A stretch of 64,000 nucleotides of DNA, taken from assembly GCA_021730945.1 (NCBI GenBank), contig JAKFYH010000016.1:62001-126000 (forward strand), in the 5' to 3' direction. Both the position numbers and the translations under genes were made by a program. The DNA is from Acidobacteriota bacterium (lineage in GTDB: Bacteria > Acidobacteriota > Vicinamibacteria > Vicinamibacterales > UBA2999). Below, piece by piece: positions 44,656 to 53,233 of the stretch (positions are counted from its first letter, which is position 1; each line of letters opens with the position of its first letter). The notes beneath the pieces were generated by a model. The model did no database searches and was not told the DNA's origin. It saw only the letters and a list, made by a program, of their open reading frames with translations.

Positions 44656-46277
44656 GCGGCGGGCTCCACCGCAACCGGCCTGAGGCCTTTGAGCGCCGGC
44701 AGATGCAGGACAAAGCGCGCGCCCTTCTGCGCGCTGACGCCGACACGCACCCGGCCGCCATGCGAGCGGGCCACCTGCCGGACGATGCTGAGGCCGATGC
44801 CGCTGCCTTCCACTTCCATCTCGCGGGCCAGCCGGCCGCGGAAGAACGGGTCGAAGATTCGCAGGCGTTCGCCAGCAGGGACGCCGGGGCCCTCGTCGTC
44901 CACCGCGATCGCGACTTCCTCACCGCCGGTGGCCGTGCGCTGAGTCTGGGCGGCCACCCGCACGGGCCTGCCCCGGCCGTACTTGACCGCGTTCAGCACC
45001 AGGTTCTTGATGGCCATCTTGAGCGCCTCGCGGTCGGCCATCACGGCCGGCAATCCCGGCTCGATGCTGATCTCGATGAGCTGCCCTTCGGGAGCGACCG
45101 CGCGGCTCTCGGCCAGGGCGCTGTCGATGACACTGGCGATGTCGGTGGGCGCCGGACTGATCGCGGCGTCGGGTGCCGCCTGCAGCCGGCAGCAGAGCAG
45201 GATGTCGCCGATGGTCTTGGAGAGGCGGCGGCCTTCGCGCTTGATCAGCTCTCCGTAGTGCCGCGCATCGGCCGGTGAGCTGACCACCTCGTCGGCCAGG
45301 TTCTCGCCCGCGCTGGTGATGGTGGCCAGCGGCGTTCGTAGCTCGTGCGACATCCGGGCCACCAGCTCGAGTTGTTCGCGCGCGGCCCGCTGCATGCCGT
45401 GCGCCGATGCGACCAGCAGACCGATGCTGACGGCCAGCAGCAGCAGCACGCCGATGCCGATCGCGAGGTTGCGCACTCGTACGGCGCCCAGCGTGGCCTC
45501 GAGCGCACCGCTCTGGTGCTGCAGGTACACGCGCCACCGATGGGCGGCCGCATCGGGCGTGAGGCGCAAGGCCGCCGCCCGGGTGAGGTCGCGTCCGTGA
45601 ATGGCAAACAGGGGAATGGGCGCCACCGCGGGGTCGAAGTCGGCGACCGCCAGCTCCGGCCGCGAGCGGTAGACCACCTGGTCGGGCAGGTCGTCACGAA
45701 TGATCAGGACATCGAACGCCGACGGGATGCCGCCCTCGAAGCACCCGGCCAGGATGGTGGGAATCACCTCGCTGGCGATGCGTTCCATGTCGAGTGCGGC
45801 CACCAATCGAGGCTGATCGGCGCTGGCGGGATGCACCACGATGGCGGGAATGTCGGCGTGGAGCGTGCGGCCGAGTGCAGCCGGCGAATCGGCCAGGTCC
45901 GAAAGCCACGCCGGGATCGCGGCGGCATCGGCGCCGGGAACAATGCCGGCGATGGTCCGCACCGACGAGTGACCGCCCGAAGGACCGACCGCGTAAAGCG
46001 CCTTCACGACCCCGGCCGGGATCGCCTGCCTGGCGGCATCGTGGCTGGCCGGCGCGCCGGGATCGATCGCTGACAGTCCCGTGTAGACCTGGGCCAGATG
46101 GGCGTCGAACTCTGTCGACAGCCGGACCGTGCCGGCGACCAGGTTCTGGCGCGCGCGCAGGCCTTCGAGTCCGCTCAGCTCGCCCTGCCAGCGGTATTGC
46201 AGGAAGGCCAGCGCCGGCAGGAGCAGCGCAATCAGCGCGATCAGCGCCAACGAGCGACGGGAGGTGGTCAACACCAT
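44652..46277 (-). CDS. Membrane sensor histidine kinase
   Basis: 541 residues. TM1 (about 10-27), a large periplasmic sensor region of roughly 240 residues, TM2 (about 272-292), a His kinase domain with ELVARMSHELRTPLATI (His311), an N box (AIKNLVLNAVKYG), and ATP lid boxes DDEGPGVP and GSGIGLSIVRQV. The sensor part resembles no named module. It is the first gene of a minus-strand unit with the response regulator and perhaps the NTPase. Confidence 0.92.
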   Translation of the reverse strand: MVLTTSRRSLALIALIALLLPALAFLQYRWQGELSGLEGLRARQNLVAGTVRLSTEFDAHLAQVYTGLSAIDPGAPASHDAARQAIPAGVVKALYAVGPSGGHSSVRTIAGIVPGADAAAIPAWLSDLADSPAALGRTLHADIPAIVVHPASADQPRLVAALDMERIASEVIPTILAGCFEGGIPSAFDVLIIRDDLPDQVVYRSRPELAVADFDPAVAPIPLFAIHGRDLTRAAALRLTPDAAAHRWRVYLQHQSGALEATLGAVRVRNLAIGIGVLLLLAVSIGLLVASAHGMQRAAREQLELVARMSHELRTPLATITSAGENLADEVVSSPADARHYGELIKREGRRLSKTIGDILLCCRLQAAPDAAISPAPTDIASVIDSALAESRAVAPEGQLIEISIEPGLPAVMADREALKMAIKNLVLNAVKYGRGRPVRVAAQTQRTATGGEEVAIAVDDEGPGVPAGERLRIFDPFFRGRLAREMEVEGSGIGLSIVRQVARSHGGRVRVGVSAQKGARFVLHLPALKGLRPVAVEPAA

Positions 46278-46374
46278 GGCCAGATGGTAACAACTCTGTG
46301 CCGCCCGGGGCCAATCACCTCAGTTTTTACCACCTCTTAAAGTCAGTGCCCGGGCCCTCTGATAGCGTCTGAGT

Positions 46375-46466
46375 CGCGATTGTCGCGCACCACTCTGTCT
46401 CCGGTCCCACCAAGCCGGAGTCGGAGAGCCCGGTCGGCCTCGCGCCATCAACCGGCCGGGCTTTTT
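46375..46466 (+). ncRNA. Candidate small structured RNA with its own terminator
   Basis: Three hairpins in a row on the plus strand: CGCGA-ttg-TCGCG (46375-46387), CTCCGG-N10-CCGGAG (46399-46420) and a terminator (46427-46466). No plus-strand gene ends within 3 kb upstream, so the terminator must serve an RNA that starts in this 253-bp gap between divergent genes. No open frame fits. The promoter is unclear; GATAGC near 46361 is the only -10-like site. It may be a trans-acting sRNA or a leader attenuator of the lipoprotein/beta-lactamase operon. Confidence 0.45.
46427..46466 (+). terminator. Rho-independent terminator in the gap before the lipoprotein gene
   Basis: AGCCCGG (46427-46433) pairs with CCGGGCT (46456-46462), extended by TCGG with CCGG (one G-T pair). 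TTTTT follows at 46462-46466. It is oriented on the plus strand, upstream of the lipoprotein gene. Confidence 0.75.
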
Positions 46467-46530
46467 CCATTTTCCGGCCGTTCGCTCCGTTGCCCGCGCC
46501 AGCGGTGTGGTTCTTGCACGGTAAGATGGG

Positions 46531-46929
46531 ATGGTGACTCAAGTTTCAATCGTGGCCGCGTTGCTGGCGGCGCTGGTGACAGCCGGCTGTTCCAATCCGC
46601 CGTTGAGCCTGTCGAACATCCAGGTCGGCCGTTCGCTCAACCCCGACCGCAGCATTGCCAGCATCACCACACTGTTCAAGCCGTCGGAGACCATTTACGT
46701 GTCGGTGCAGACGCGGCAGGCCGGCTCGGGCACCGTGGGCGTGAAGTGGATGTTCGGTTCGCAGGTGATCGATGAACCGACCAAGACGGTGAAGTATGAC
46801 GGCCCGGCCAGCACCGATTTCCACCTGCGCAATTCCGGCGCCTTCCCGCCGGGTGACTACAGCGTGGAAATCTTCATCGACGGACAAATGGTGGGTAAAC
46901 GCGTGTTCAAGGTGGATGACATCAGATGA
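46531..46929 (+). CDS. Small putative lipoprotein
   Basis: 132 residues. A hydrophobic signal ends VTAGC (Cys20), a somewhat loose lipobox. The rest is beta-rich: ETIYVSVQTRQAGSG, VGVKWMFGSQVIDEP and a C-terminal GDYSVEIFIDGQMVGKRVFKV, suggesting an Ig-like sandwich. No family is recognised. TAAGAT (46522-46527) lies three bases before the ATG, so a start at GTG 46534 or later is possible. The stop overlaps the beta-lactamase start. Confidence 0.7.
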   Translation: MVTQVSIVAALLAALVTAGCSNPPLSLSNIQVGRSLNPDRSIASITTLFKPSETIYVSVQTRQAGSGTVGVKWMFGSQVIDEPTKTVKYDGPASTDFHLRNSGAFPPGDYSVEIFIDGQMVGKRVFKVDDIR

Positions 46930-47843
46930 TGCCCTACGGGTTAATAGCGGTCGCGATGTCGCTGCTCGCGTCCTTCGGTCAGGCGGTCCTGCGCCCCGAT
47001 CCGCCGATTGCGTGCGAGATGTGCGGCGAGTGGAACCTGCCACTCGAGCCGTTCAGGTTGTACGGCAACACCTACTACGTCGGCACCGCGGGATTGTCGG
47101 CGCTGCTCATCACCTCGGACCAGGGCCACATCCTGCTCGACGGCGGCTTGACCCAGTCAGCGCCGCTGATTGCCGCCAACGTCGTCAAGCTGGGGTTCAA
47201 GGTCGAGGACATCAAGCTGATCCTGAACTCGCACGCGCATTACGATCACGCTGCCGGCATTGCGGCCCTGCAGCGCGCCAGCGGCGCGACCGTCGTGTCG
47301 AGCGCGTCGGGCGCTGAAGGGTTTGCCCTCGGCAACGCCGTGCCAGACGACCCGCAGGCCGGATTCGGCAAGGCCGACAACGCGTTTCCCCCCGTGAAGA
47401 ATGTGCGGGTGGTCAAGGACCTGGACATCGTGCGGGTAGGGCCGCTGGCGGTGCAAATGCACGACACCGCCGGGCACACGCCGGGCAGCACCACCTGGAC
47501 GTGGCAGTCCTGCGTCGGCGGCCGGTGCCTCAACATGGTCTACGCCGACAGCATTTCGGCGATCGCCGCGCCAGGCTTCCGTTTCACCGGGGACGCGAAG
47601 ACACCGAGCCGCGTGGATCGGTTCCGCAAGAGCATCACGACCGTGGGCGAATTGCCATGCGACATCATGATGACCACGCACCCGGCGGTGACCGACCTGT
47701 CCGGCAAGCTGAAGAAGCGGGCGGCGAAACCGCCCGTGGACCCCTTCATCGATCCGCAGGCCTGCCGCGCGCTTGCCGCCAACGCCATGAAGGCGCTCGA
47801 CGCTCGCGTCGCGGAGGAAAAGAAAAGCGAGATCAAGAAGTAA
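46926..47843 (+). CDS. Subclass B3 metallo-beta-lactamase-like hydrolase
   Basis: 305 residues, ATG overlapping the lipoprotein stop. A signal-like N-terminus precedes the MBL fold. All B3 zinc ligands are present: His103, His105, Asp107, His108 (SHAHYDH), His184 (DTAGHTPGS) and His252 (TTHP). The B3-typical MVYADSISA follows His184. Active B3 enzymes hydrolyse penicillins, cephalosporins and carbapenems in the periplasm; soil bacteria often carry them natively. A Lys-rich C-terminal tail is extra. Beta-lactamase activity is likely but not certain from sequence. Confidence 0.85.
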   Translation: MMPYGLIAVAMSLLASFGQAVLRPDPPIACEMCGEWNLPLEPFRLYGNTYYVGTAGLSALLITSDQGHILLDGGLTQSAPLIAANVVKLGFKVEDIKLILNSHAHYDHAAGIAALQRASGATVVSSASGAEGFALGNAVPDDPQAGFGKADNAFPPVKNVRVVKDLDIVRVGPLAVQMHDTAGHTPGSTTWTWQSCVGGRCLNMVYADSISAIAAPGFRFTGDAKTPSRVDRFRKSITTVGELPCDIMMTTHPAVTDLSGKLKKRAAKPPVDPFIDPQACRALAANAMKALDARVAEEKKSEIKK

Positions 47844-47887
47844 CAGGAGGTCAAGAGATCAGGAGAACAAGATCTCCTGCCCTCCTG
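47844..47887. terminator. Nested hairpin between convergent genes (bidirectional terminator-like)
   Basis: Outer arms CAGGAGG and CCTCCTG and inner arms CAGGAGA and TCTCCTG form a nested stem between the beta-lactamase stop and the ADOP stop. There is no T-run. A related structure lies at 50732-50789 in the same kind of place. Confidence 0.5.
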
Positions 47888-47890
47888 TCA

Positions 47891-50377
47891 TTACTCGTAG
47901 CGTAACGCCAGGATCGGATCGGTCTGGCTGGCACGGCGGGCCGGAATCATTCCGGCCGCCGCCGAAATCACCGTCAGCAGCGCCATCGTCGACACCGCAA
48001 TCCACGGGTCGTTTGGTTCGATGCCGAACAACTGCGACGAGACATAGCGGCCGAGGGCAATGGCCGACGGAATGCCGACGGCCAGCCCGATCGCGAGCAG
48101 CAGCAGCACTTCTTTCATCACCAGCCAGATGACCGACGCCGGCTCGGCGCCGAGCGCCAGCCGCAAGCCCATCTCTTTCTTTCGGCGGGCGACGATGAAC
48201 GCCATCACCCCGTAGAGGCCGATCGAGGCCAGCAGCGTCGCCAGCAGGCCGAAGCCGGCTGACAGCATGGCGACCAGCCGATCGCTCAGCAGCGTTTCAT
48301 CCAACTGGCCCTGCAGCGTCTTCATGTCGTAGACGGGCATGCCGGCATCGAGCCGCTTGACCTCGTTGCGCACCAGGCCGAAGGCGCTGCTCGACGCCTC
48401 GGTGGTGCGCAGGTAGAAGGTCACGCCGCCCCGGCCCCAGTTGGGGATGAACACCTGCCGCCGCACCCCTTCGCGTGGACCTTCGTAGAGCGCGTCCGCG
48501 ACGACGCCGACAATTTCGATGGGGAGCTTGGTGCCAGGCCGATCGCCGAACCCGACGTGCCGGCCGATGGCGCTCTGGTCACCAAAAAAGTGGCGCGCGA
48601 ACTTCTGGTTCACGATGGCCACCGTGGCGTCTTCTTTCGCGTCGGCGCGCGTGAAGTCGCGGCCTTCGAGAAATGGAATGCCCATGGTCTGGAAATAGCC
48701 GGGCGACAGGGAGTTCATGAACGCCTGCATGTCCTCGCCGTCCTTGGCCTGGTGGCCTTCGACCGACATGGTGCTGTCCCATTCGTCGCCGGCAAGAATG
48801 GACACTGCCGCCGTGCCGGCCGACTTCACGCCGGGCGAGGAATTCAGGCGGTCCAGCAAGTCGCGGTAGAAGTTGACGCCGCGCGGGTTGTCGTAGCCGC
48901 TGAGCGCCGGATTGAGTCGGAACATCACGAGGTTGTCGAGCTGGACGCCGGTGTCGGTGGTTTGCAGGTTCTGAAGGCTGCGGACGAAGAGCCCCGCGCC
49001 AAACAGCAGCAGAAAGCTGAGCGCCACCTGGGCGGCGACCAGGCCCTTCCTGAGAAACAGCGAACCGCCGGTGCCGGCAATGCCGCCGACCGTGTCTTTG
49101 AGCGTGGCCCATTGATCGGGATTGCTCGCGCGCAGCGCCGGCAGCAGCCCGAACACCACGCCGGTAATCAAGGTGAGCGAGAAGGTGAACAGCAGGATGC
49201 GCAGGTCCGGCGCCGGTTGGACCAGCAGCGGCTGGTCGGACGGGATCAGCGAGATCAGCCCGCGGGTCAACGCCATCGACAGGAAGATTCCCACCGTACC
49301 GCCGACGAGCGACAACAGCACGCTCTCGGTCAGCAACTGACGGACCAGCTGACCGCGAGTGGCGCCCAGCGACAGGCGTACCGCGATCTCCTTCTGGCGC
49401 ATGAAGCCGCGGGCGATCAACAGGTTGGCGACGTTGGCACAAGCGATCAGCAGGACCAGGCCGACCATGGCCATCAGCACCACCAGGGCGGTCGAGAAGT
49501 CGTTGCGCAGCGCCGAGTAGCCCATCGCCGCCTTCTCGACCTTCAGCCGCCCGGTCATGAAGCGTTCGCGCACGAACGGCGAGAAGTCCTTGGCGCCCGG
49601 CAGCGTCAGCTCGTGCTGGCGAATCTGCGTGAACAGGCCTTGCATGGGTCCTTGCGCGGTTTCGGCGGTGTAGCCGGGCTTGAGCCGCGCGAACACCTGC
49701 ACCCAGCGGGTGCGCTCGTCGTTCATCCGGACCCATTCCCACTCGGGTACCACGGCCGGCTTCATCTGAATGGGCACGCGGATCTGCGGCGACCGCGCGG
49801 GATCGATCCCGGAGAATCCCTCGGCCGAGACGCCGACGATCGACATGGGATAGCTGTTGACGAGTATCTTCCGGCCAATCACCTCGACGTCGCGGCCGAA
49901 TCGCGTGACCCAGTAGTTGTGGCTTAGCACCACCACCGGATGGCCCTGGTAGATCTGGTCGTCCTCCTGCGAATTGAAGACCCGGCCAAGCGCCGGACCC
50001 ACGCCCAGCATGGTGAAGAAGTTGCCCGACACCATCTCCACTTCGACCCGTTCGGTCTGGTTGTCGACGCTGATCGACGCGGCGGCCAGGCGGCGCGCCA
50101 GCACCTCGGCCAACGGCTCGCCGCGCTTCCGGTATTCCTCGTAGATGGGATACGAGTGCATGCGAGAGCCCATGTTGCTGCCGCTGTGGGGACCCTCTTG
50201 GTACAACATCACCAGCTCGTCCGGGTTCTTGACCGGGAGCGGGCGCAGCAGGATCTGGTCGATGAGCGTGAAGATCGCGGTGTTGGCGCCAATGCCGAGC
50301 GCCAGCGACAGGATGGCGACGGTCGAGAACAAGGGGCTGCGGAACAGGCCGCGAATGGCGAGTTTCAGGTCGTTCAT
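47891..50377 (-). CDS. ADOP-type ABC permease
   Basis: 828 residues from ATG 50377 (MNDLKLAIRGLFRSPLFSTV). It is duplicated: TM1, MacB-like periplasmic domain, FtsX helices with FMRQKEIAVRLSLGATRGQL, a second TM and periplasmic domain, and FtsX helices with RRKKEMGLRLALGAEPASV, ending in PARRASQTDPILALRYE. There is no ATPase domain and no adjacent ATPase gene. It is transcribed alone, with its 3' end at a nested hairpin shared with the convergent beta-lactamase gene. Confidence 0.92.
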   Translation of the reverse strand: MNDLKLAIRGLFRSPLFSTVAILSLALGIGANTAIFTLIDQILLRPLPVKNPDELVMLYQEGPHSGSNMGSRMHSYPIYEEYRKRGEPLAEVLARRLAAASISVDNQTERVEVEMVSGNFFTMLGVGPALGRVFNSQEDDQIYQGHPVVVLSHNYWVTRFGRDVEVIGRKILVNSYPMSIVGVSAEGFSGIDPARSPQIRVPIQMKPAVVPEWEWVRMNDERTRWVQVFARLKPGYTAETAQGPMQGLFTQIRQHELTLPGAKDFSPFVRERFMTGRLKVEKAAMGYSALRNDFSTALVVLMAMVGLVLLIACANVANLLIARGFMRQKEIAVRLSLGATRGQLVRQLLTESVLLSLVGGTVGIFLSMALTRGLISLIPSDQPLLVQPAPDLRILLFTFSLTLITGVVFGLLPALRASNPDQWATLKDTVGGIAGTGGSLFLRKGLVAAQVALSFLLLFGAGLFVRSLQNLQTTDTGVQLDNLVMFRLNPALSGYDNPRGVNFYRDLLDRLNSSPGVKSAGTAAVSILAGDEWDSTMSVEGHQAKDGEDMQAFMNSLSPGYFQTMGIPFLEGRDFTRADAKEDATVAIVNQKFARHFFGDQSAIGRHVGFGDRPGTKLPIEIVGVVADALYEGPREGVRRQVFIPNWGRGGVTFYLRTTEASSSAFGLVRNEVKRLDAGMPVYDMKTLQGQLDETLLSDRLVAMLSAGFGLLATLLASIGLYGVMAFIVARRKKEMGLRLALGAEPASVIWLVMKEVLLLLAIGLAVGIPSAIALGRYVSSQLFGIEPNDPWIAVSTMALLTVISAAAGMIPARRASQTDPILALRYE

Positions 50378-50475
50378 ACAGTGGCTTGGACGGGATTCTG
50401 GTCCCACGGGTTGGGAGTGTGGCCAACCCTGAACCGATTTCATCCGTCATACGTAAACAGAACAAGGTGCTCCGC

Positions 50476-50547
50476 CCGCCTTCGCGGCCGGAGGCCGCTA
50501 CGGCGAGGTCTCGCCGTAGCTCACCGATGACTTGTGAGCGAAGGCGG
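50476..50547. repeat. REP-like compound hairpin element
   Basis: A 72-bp element with outer arms CCGCCTTCGC (50476-50485) and GCGAAGGCGG (50538-50547). It encloses GCGGCC-GGA-GGCCGC (50484-50498) and a perfect 11-bp hairpin, GCTACGGCGAG-GT-CTCGCCGTAGC (50497-50520). It lies just before the 54-aa gene. The form is that of a dispersed REP/REPIN element; a shared end fragment, CCCGCCTTCGC, occurs at 39991. Confidence 0.65.
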
Positions 50548-50556
50548 AGAGGCAAG

Positions 50557-50721
50557 ATGTCTTTTTTGAATCGTCTGTTGGGGAAGAGCGAACCGCCGAA
50601 GCAGCGCGTCCAGGTCTGCGTCGAATGTGGCATGCCGGTGGCAGACCACAAGCAATGGTGCTCGATCCTGCAGGGGCAGAACGAGATGAAGCTGAAGGCG
50701 GCCGCCAAGCAGACCGCCTGA
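50557..50721 (+). CDS. 54-residue Cys-containing protein, possible zinc ribbon
   Basis: ATG 50557 follows GGAGAGG. The protein starts MSFLNRLLGKSEPPKQ, then CVECGMPVADHKQWC, and ends in a Lys/Ala tail. The CxxC-N4-H-N3-C spacing could bind one zinc. It is soluble. I recognise no named family. It sits between two ADOP genes that read the other way, with its own ribosome site and a REP-like element directly upstream. Confidence 0.65.
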   Translation: MSFLNRLLGKSEPPKQRVQVCVECGMPVADHKQWCSILQGQNEMKLKAAAKQTA

Positions 50722-50731
50722 GGAGAAATTC

Positions 50732-50789
50732 ACAGGAGATCAAGAGTTACAGAGAAGACTCTTGGTCTCTTGGTCTCCTGCTCTCCTGT
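50732..50789. terminator. Nested hairpin between the 54-aa gene and a convergent ADOP gene
   Basis: Outer arms ACAGGAGA and TCTCCTGT (8 bp) and inner arms CAAGAGT and ACTCTTG (7 bp) are nested. It shares the string GGAGATCAAGAG with the hairpin at 47844 (there GGAGGTCAAGAG). There is no T-run; it is probably a bidirectional transcript end. Confidence 0.5.
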
Positions 50790-53233
50790 TATTCAGATCT
50801 GAGCGCCTGCATCACGTCTACGCGCGCGGCCCGCGCAGCCGGCATGAACGAGGCGAGCACGGCGGCGGCAATCAACAACAGCGCCGCTCCGGCCAGCGGC
50901 AGCGGGCCCGGAATAGTCAGCTCGCCAACGAAGCCGCCGGCAAACCTGGCGAGCGCCAGGCCGCTCACCACCCCTGTCGCGACTCCAATCCCGGCAATCA
51001 CCGCCCCTTCCGCAAGAATCTTCGCCAGCAGGCTCGACGGCGTTGAGCCAATAGCCAGCCGCACACCGAACTCGCGCGTGCGGGCGCTGACCGAAAACGC
51101 CAGCACGCCGGCGACGCCGACCACGGCAATGGCCAGGGCCACGCCGGCAAAGCCGCCAAACACGAGCGCGTTCAACCGGTTCGGCGCCAGCACCTCGGCC
51201 CGCACATCGTCGAGGGTGGCCGCTTGCTCAACCGGCTGCTCAGCCGACAGGTCGCGGATGATCTTGGTGATCGGCGGGACCAGCCCGTAGGGATCGGTGG
51301 CCGCATGCACGAACAGCCGGCCCTGGAACATCTCCTGTTCCATCGGGTGATACACCGTGATGGTCGACTCCGGGACCACATTCTCATCGTCCAGGTCGGC
51401 GGCGACGCCGATGATGCGGCGAGGACCGTTGTTGACGCCAATGAACTTGGTGACCGGATCGGTCCACATGAGGTTGCGGTTCAGCGCGTCCTGACTCGGG
51501 AACATCCGCTTCGCCAGGCTTTCGCTGACGATTACCACCTTCTCGCCGTCGCTGCGATCGTCGGCGTTGAAGTCGCGACCGGCGATGATGGGCACGTTGA
51601 GCGCGCGGAAAAAGCCCGGTGACACCGTGCGGAACTTGGCGCGCGGGTCGTCTTCGCCGTCGGCCTTGTTGTAGCCCTCGACCGTAAACTGCGCCGCAAA
51701 CCACTGGCCGGCGTCGCGCCACGGCACCATGGTGCCGATCGCCACGGTCTCCACGCCGGGCAGTTCGCCGATGCGGCGAATGACCTCGCGGTAAAACGGC
51801 AGAATCTGTGCCGGCGGCCGCTCGTAGTTGACCGGCACGTTGAGCACCAGCACGTTGCGGGTGTTGATGCCCGGCGTCGCCGATTGCAGGGCCATCAGCG
51901 TCGTGACCAGCATGCCCGCCCCCGCCACCAGCACGAACGAGGCCGCAATCTGCGTGACGGCGAAGAGCCGCAGGCGACGGTTGGTGCCGCTCGTGATGCG
52001 GACGCCGCCACTCGACAGGCCGAGCCCGTTGGCGGACTCGGCCGAGGGGAGCCGCGGCACGAAGGCGAGCAGCACGGACGAGACGAGCGCCAGCGTGACG
52101 CCCACCCACAGCAGCGTTGAATCCACCGTCAGGTCGAGCGCGCGCACCGAGTAGCGCGAGGCGTAGCTGGCCAGCACCGCCACCATCGGCCGCGCAATCA
52201 GCACGCCCAGGATGGCACCGGCGCCGCAGAGCAGCAGACTTTCGGCCAGCAGCGTTCGGCGCAGGGCGGCCCGGCTGGCGCCGAGGGCCGCGCGCACCGC
52301 CAGCTCACCCTCGCGGCGCACGGACCTTGCCAGGATCAGGTTGGCAACGTTCGAGCACGCAATAATGAAGATCAGGCCCGAGGCCGCCAGCAGGATCAGC
52401 AACACGGTGCGCGCCGGCGAGGTGATCTGATCGCGCAGTTGCACCGCACTGATCTGGAAATCGCCACTCACCGGGTAGTCCTCGCGATGTTCGGTCAGCA
52501 TCACGCTGTGAGCCGTCTGCAACTCCGCGCGCGCCTGCTCAAGGGTGGCGCCGGGCGCGAGCCGGCCGAACAGCTCAGTCATGCGATGCACACGGCCATC
52601 GACCATCGTCGCGTCCATGTGGTGCGAGCTGGTGACGACGTTGGCGATCAGTTCGGTCTGCGCCGGATAGGGAATCGACGGTTCGAGCACGCCGACGATG
52701 GTCACCGCGCGATCGCCGAGCTTGATCACCTTGCCGATCAGCGCCGGGTCGCTGTTCAAGCCCGTGCTCCAAAAGCGGTGCGTCAGAACCGCCACCGGCG
52801 CGGCCGTGGGGCCGTCGTCGGTCGCATCAAGCAGGCGCCCGGCCACTGGACCTAGCCCCATCACGTTGAAGTAGTTGCCGCCCACCACGCCGGCACGCAC
52901 GACCCGCGGGTCGCCCAGACCGACCATGGTGAACTCGATGGTGGAGAAGTCACCGAACGCCGCAATGCTCTTCACGCGCGCGCGCAAGTCCCGGATCTCC
53001 GGGACCGAGAAGTTCGCATTCTCGGAACCGGCGCCCTTCGCGCTCTGGCGGATGTAGATCAGCCGCTCTTCATCGTCGTTGACCAGCGGCTTGAGCAGTA
53101 CGCCTCGGACCAGGCTGAAGATGGCGGCATTGGCGCCGATGCCCAGGGCCAGCGTGACGATGACGGTCGCGGCCACGCCCTTGACGCGGCCGAGCGAGCG
53201 CAACGCGAAGCGGAGGTCGGTGAGCAGGCTCAT
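50789..53233 (-). CDS. ADOP-type ABC permease, last gene of an ArsR operon
   Basis: 814 residues from ATG 53233, overlapping the SRPBCC stop (ATGA). The usual two-block plan is seen: GVAATVIVTLALGIGANAAIF, SVRREGELAVRAALGASRAAL, later ARTREFGVRLAIGSTPSSLL and a final PAARAARVDVMQALRSE. ADOPs are more often paired with PadR regulators, so coupling to ArsR and SRPBCC genes is a variation. No ATPase is present. Confidence 0.92.
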   Translation of the reverse strand: MSLLTDLRFALRSLGRVKGVAATVIVTLALGIGANAAIFSLVRGVLLKPLVNDDEERLIYIRQSAKGAGSENANFSVPEIRDLRARVKSIAAFGDFSTIEFTMVGLGDPRVVRAGVVGGNYFNVMGLGPVAGRLLDATDDGPTAAPVAVLTHRFWSTGLNSDPALIGKVIKLGDRAVTIVGVLEPSIPYPAQTELIANVVTSSHHMDATMVDGRVHRMTELFGRLAPGATLEQARAELQTAHSVMLTEHREDYPVSGDFQISAVQLRDQITSPARTVLLILLAASGLIFIIACSNVANLILARSVRREGELAVRAALGASRAALRRTLLAESLLLCGAGAILGVLIARPMVAVLASYASRYSVRALDLTVDSTLLWVGVTLALVSSVLLAFVPRLPSAESANGLGLSSGGVRITSGTNRRLRLFAVTQIAASFVLVAGAGMLVTTLMALQSATPGINTRNVLVLNVPVNYERPPAQILPFYREVIRRIGELPGVETVAIGTMVPWRDAGQWFAAQFTVEGYNKADGEDDPRAKFRTVSPGFFRALNVPIIAGRDFNADDRSDGEKVVIVSESLAKRMFPSQDALNRNLMWTDPVTKFIGVNNGPRRIIGVAADLDDENVVPESTITVYHPMEQEMFQGRLFVHAATDPYGLVPPITKIIRDLSAEQPVEQAATLDDVRAEVLAPNRLNALVFGGFAGVALAIAVVGVAGVLAFSVSARTREFGVRLAIGSTPSSLLAKILAEGAVIAGIGVATGVVSGLALARFAGGFVGELTIPGPLPLAGAALLLIAAAVLASFMPAARAARVDVMQALRSE

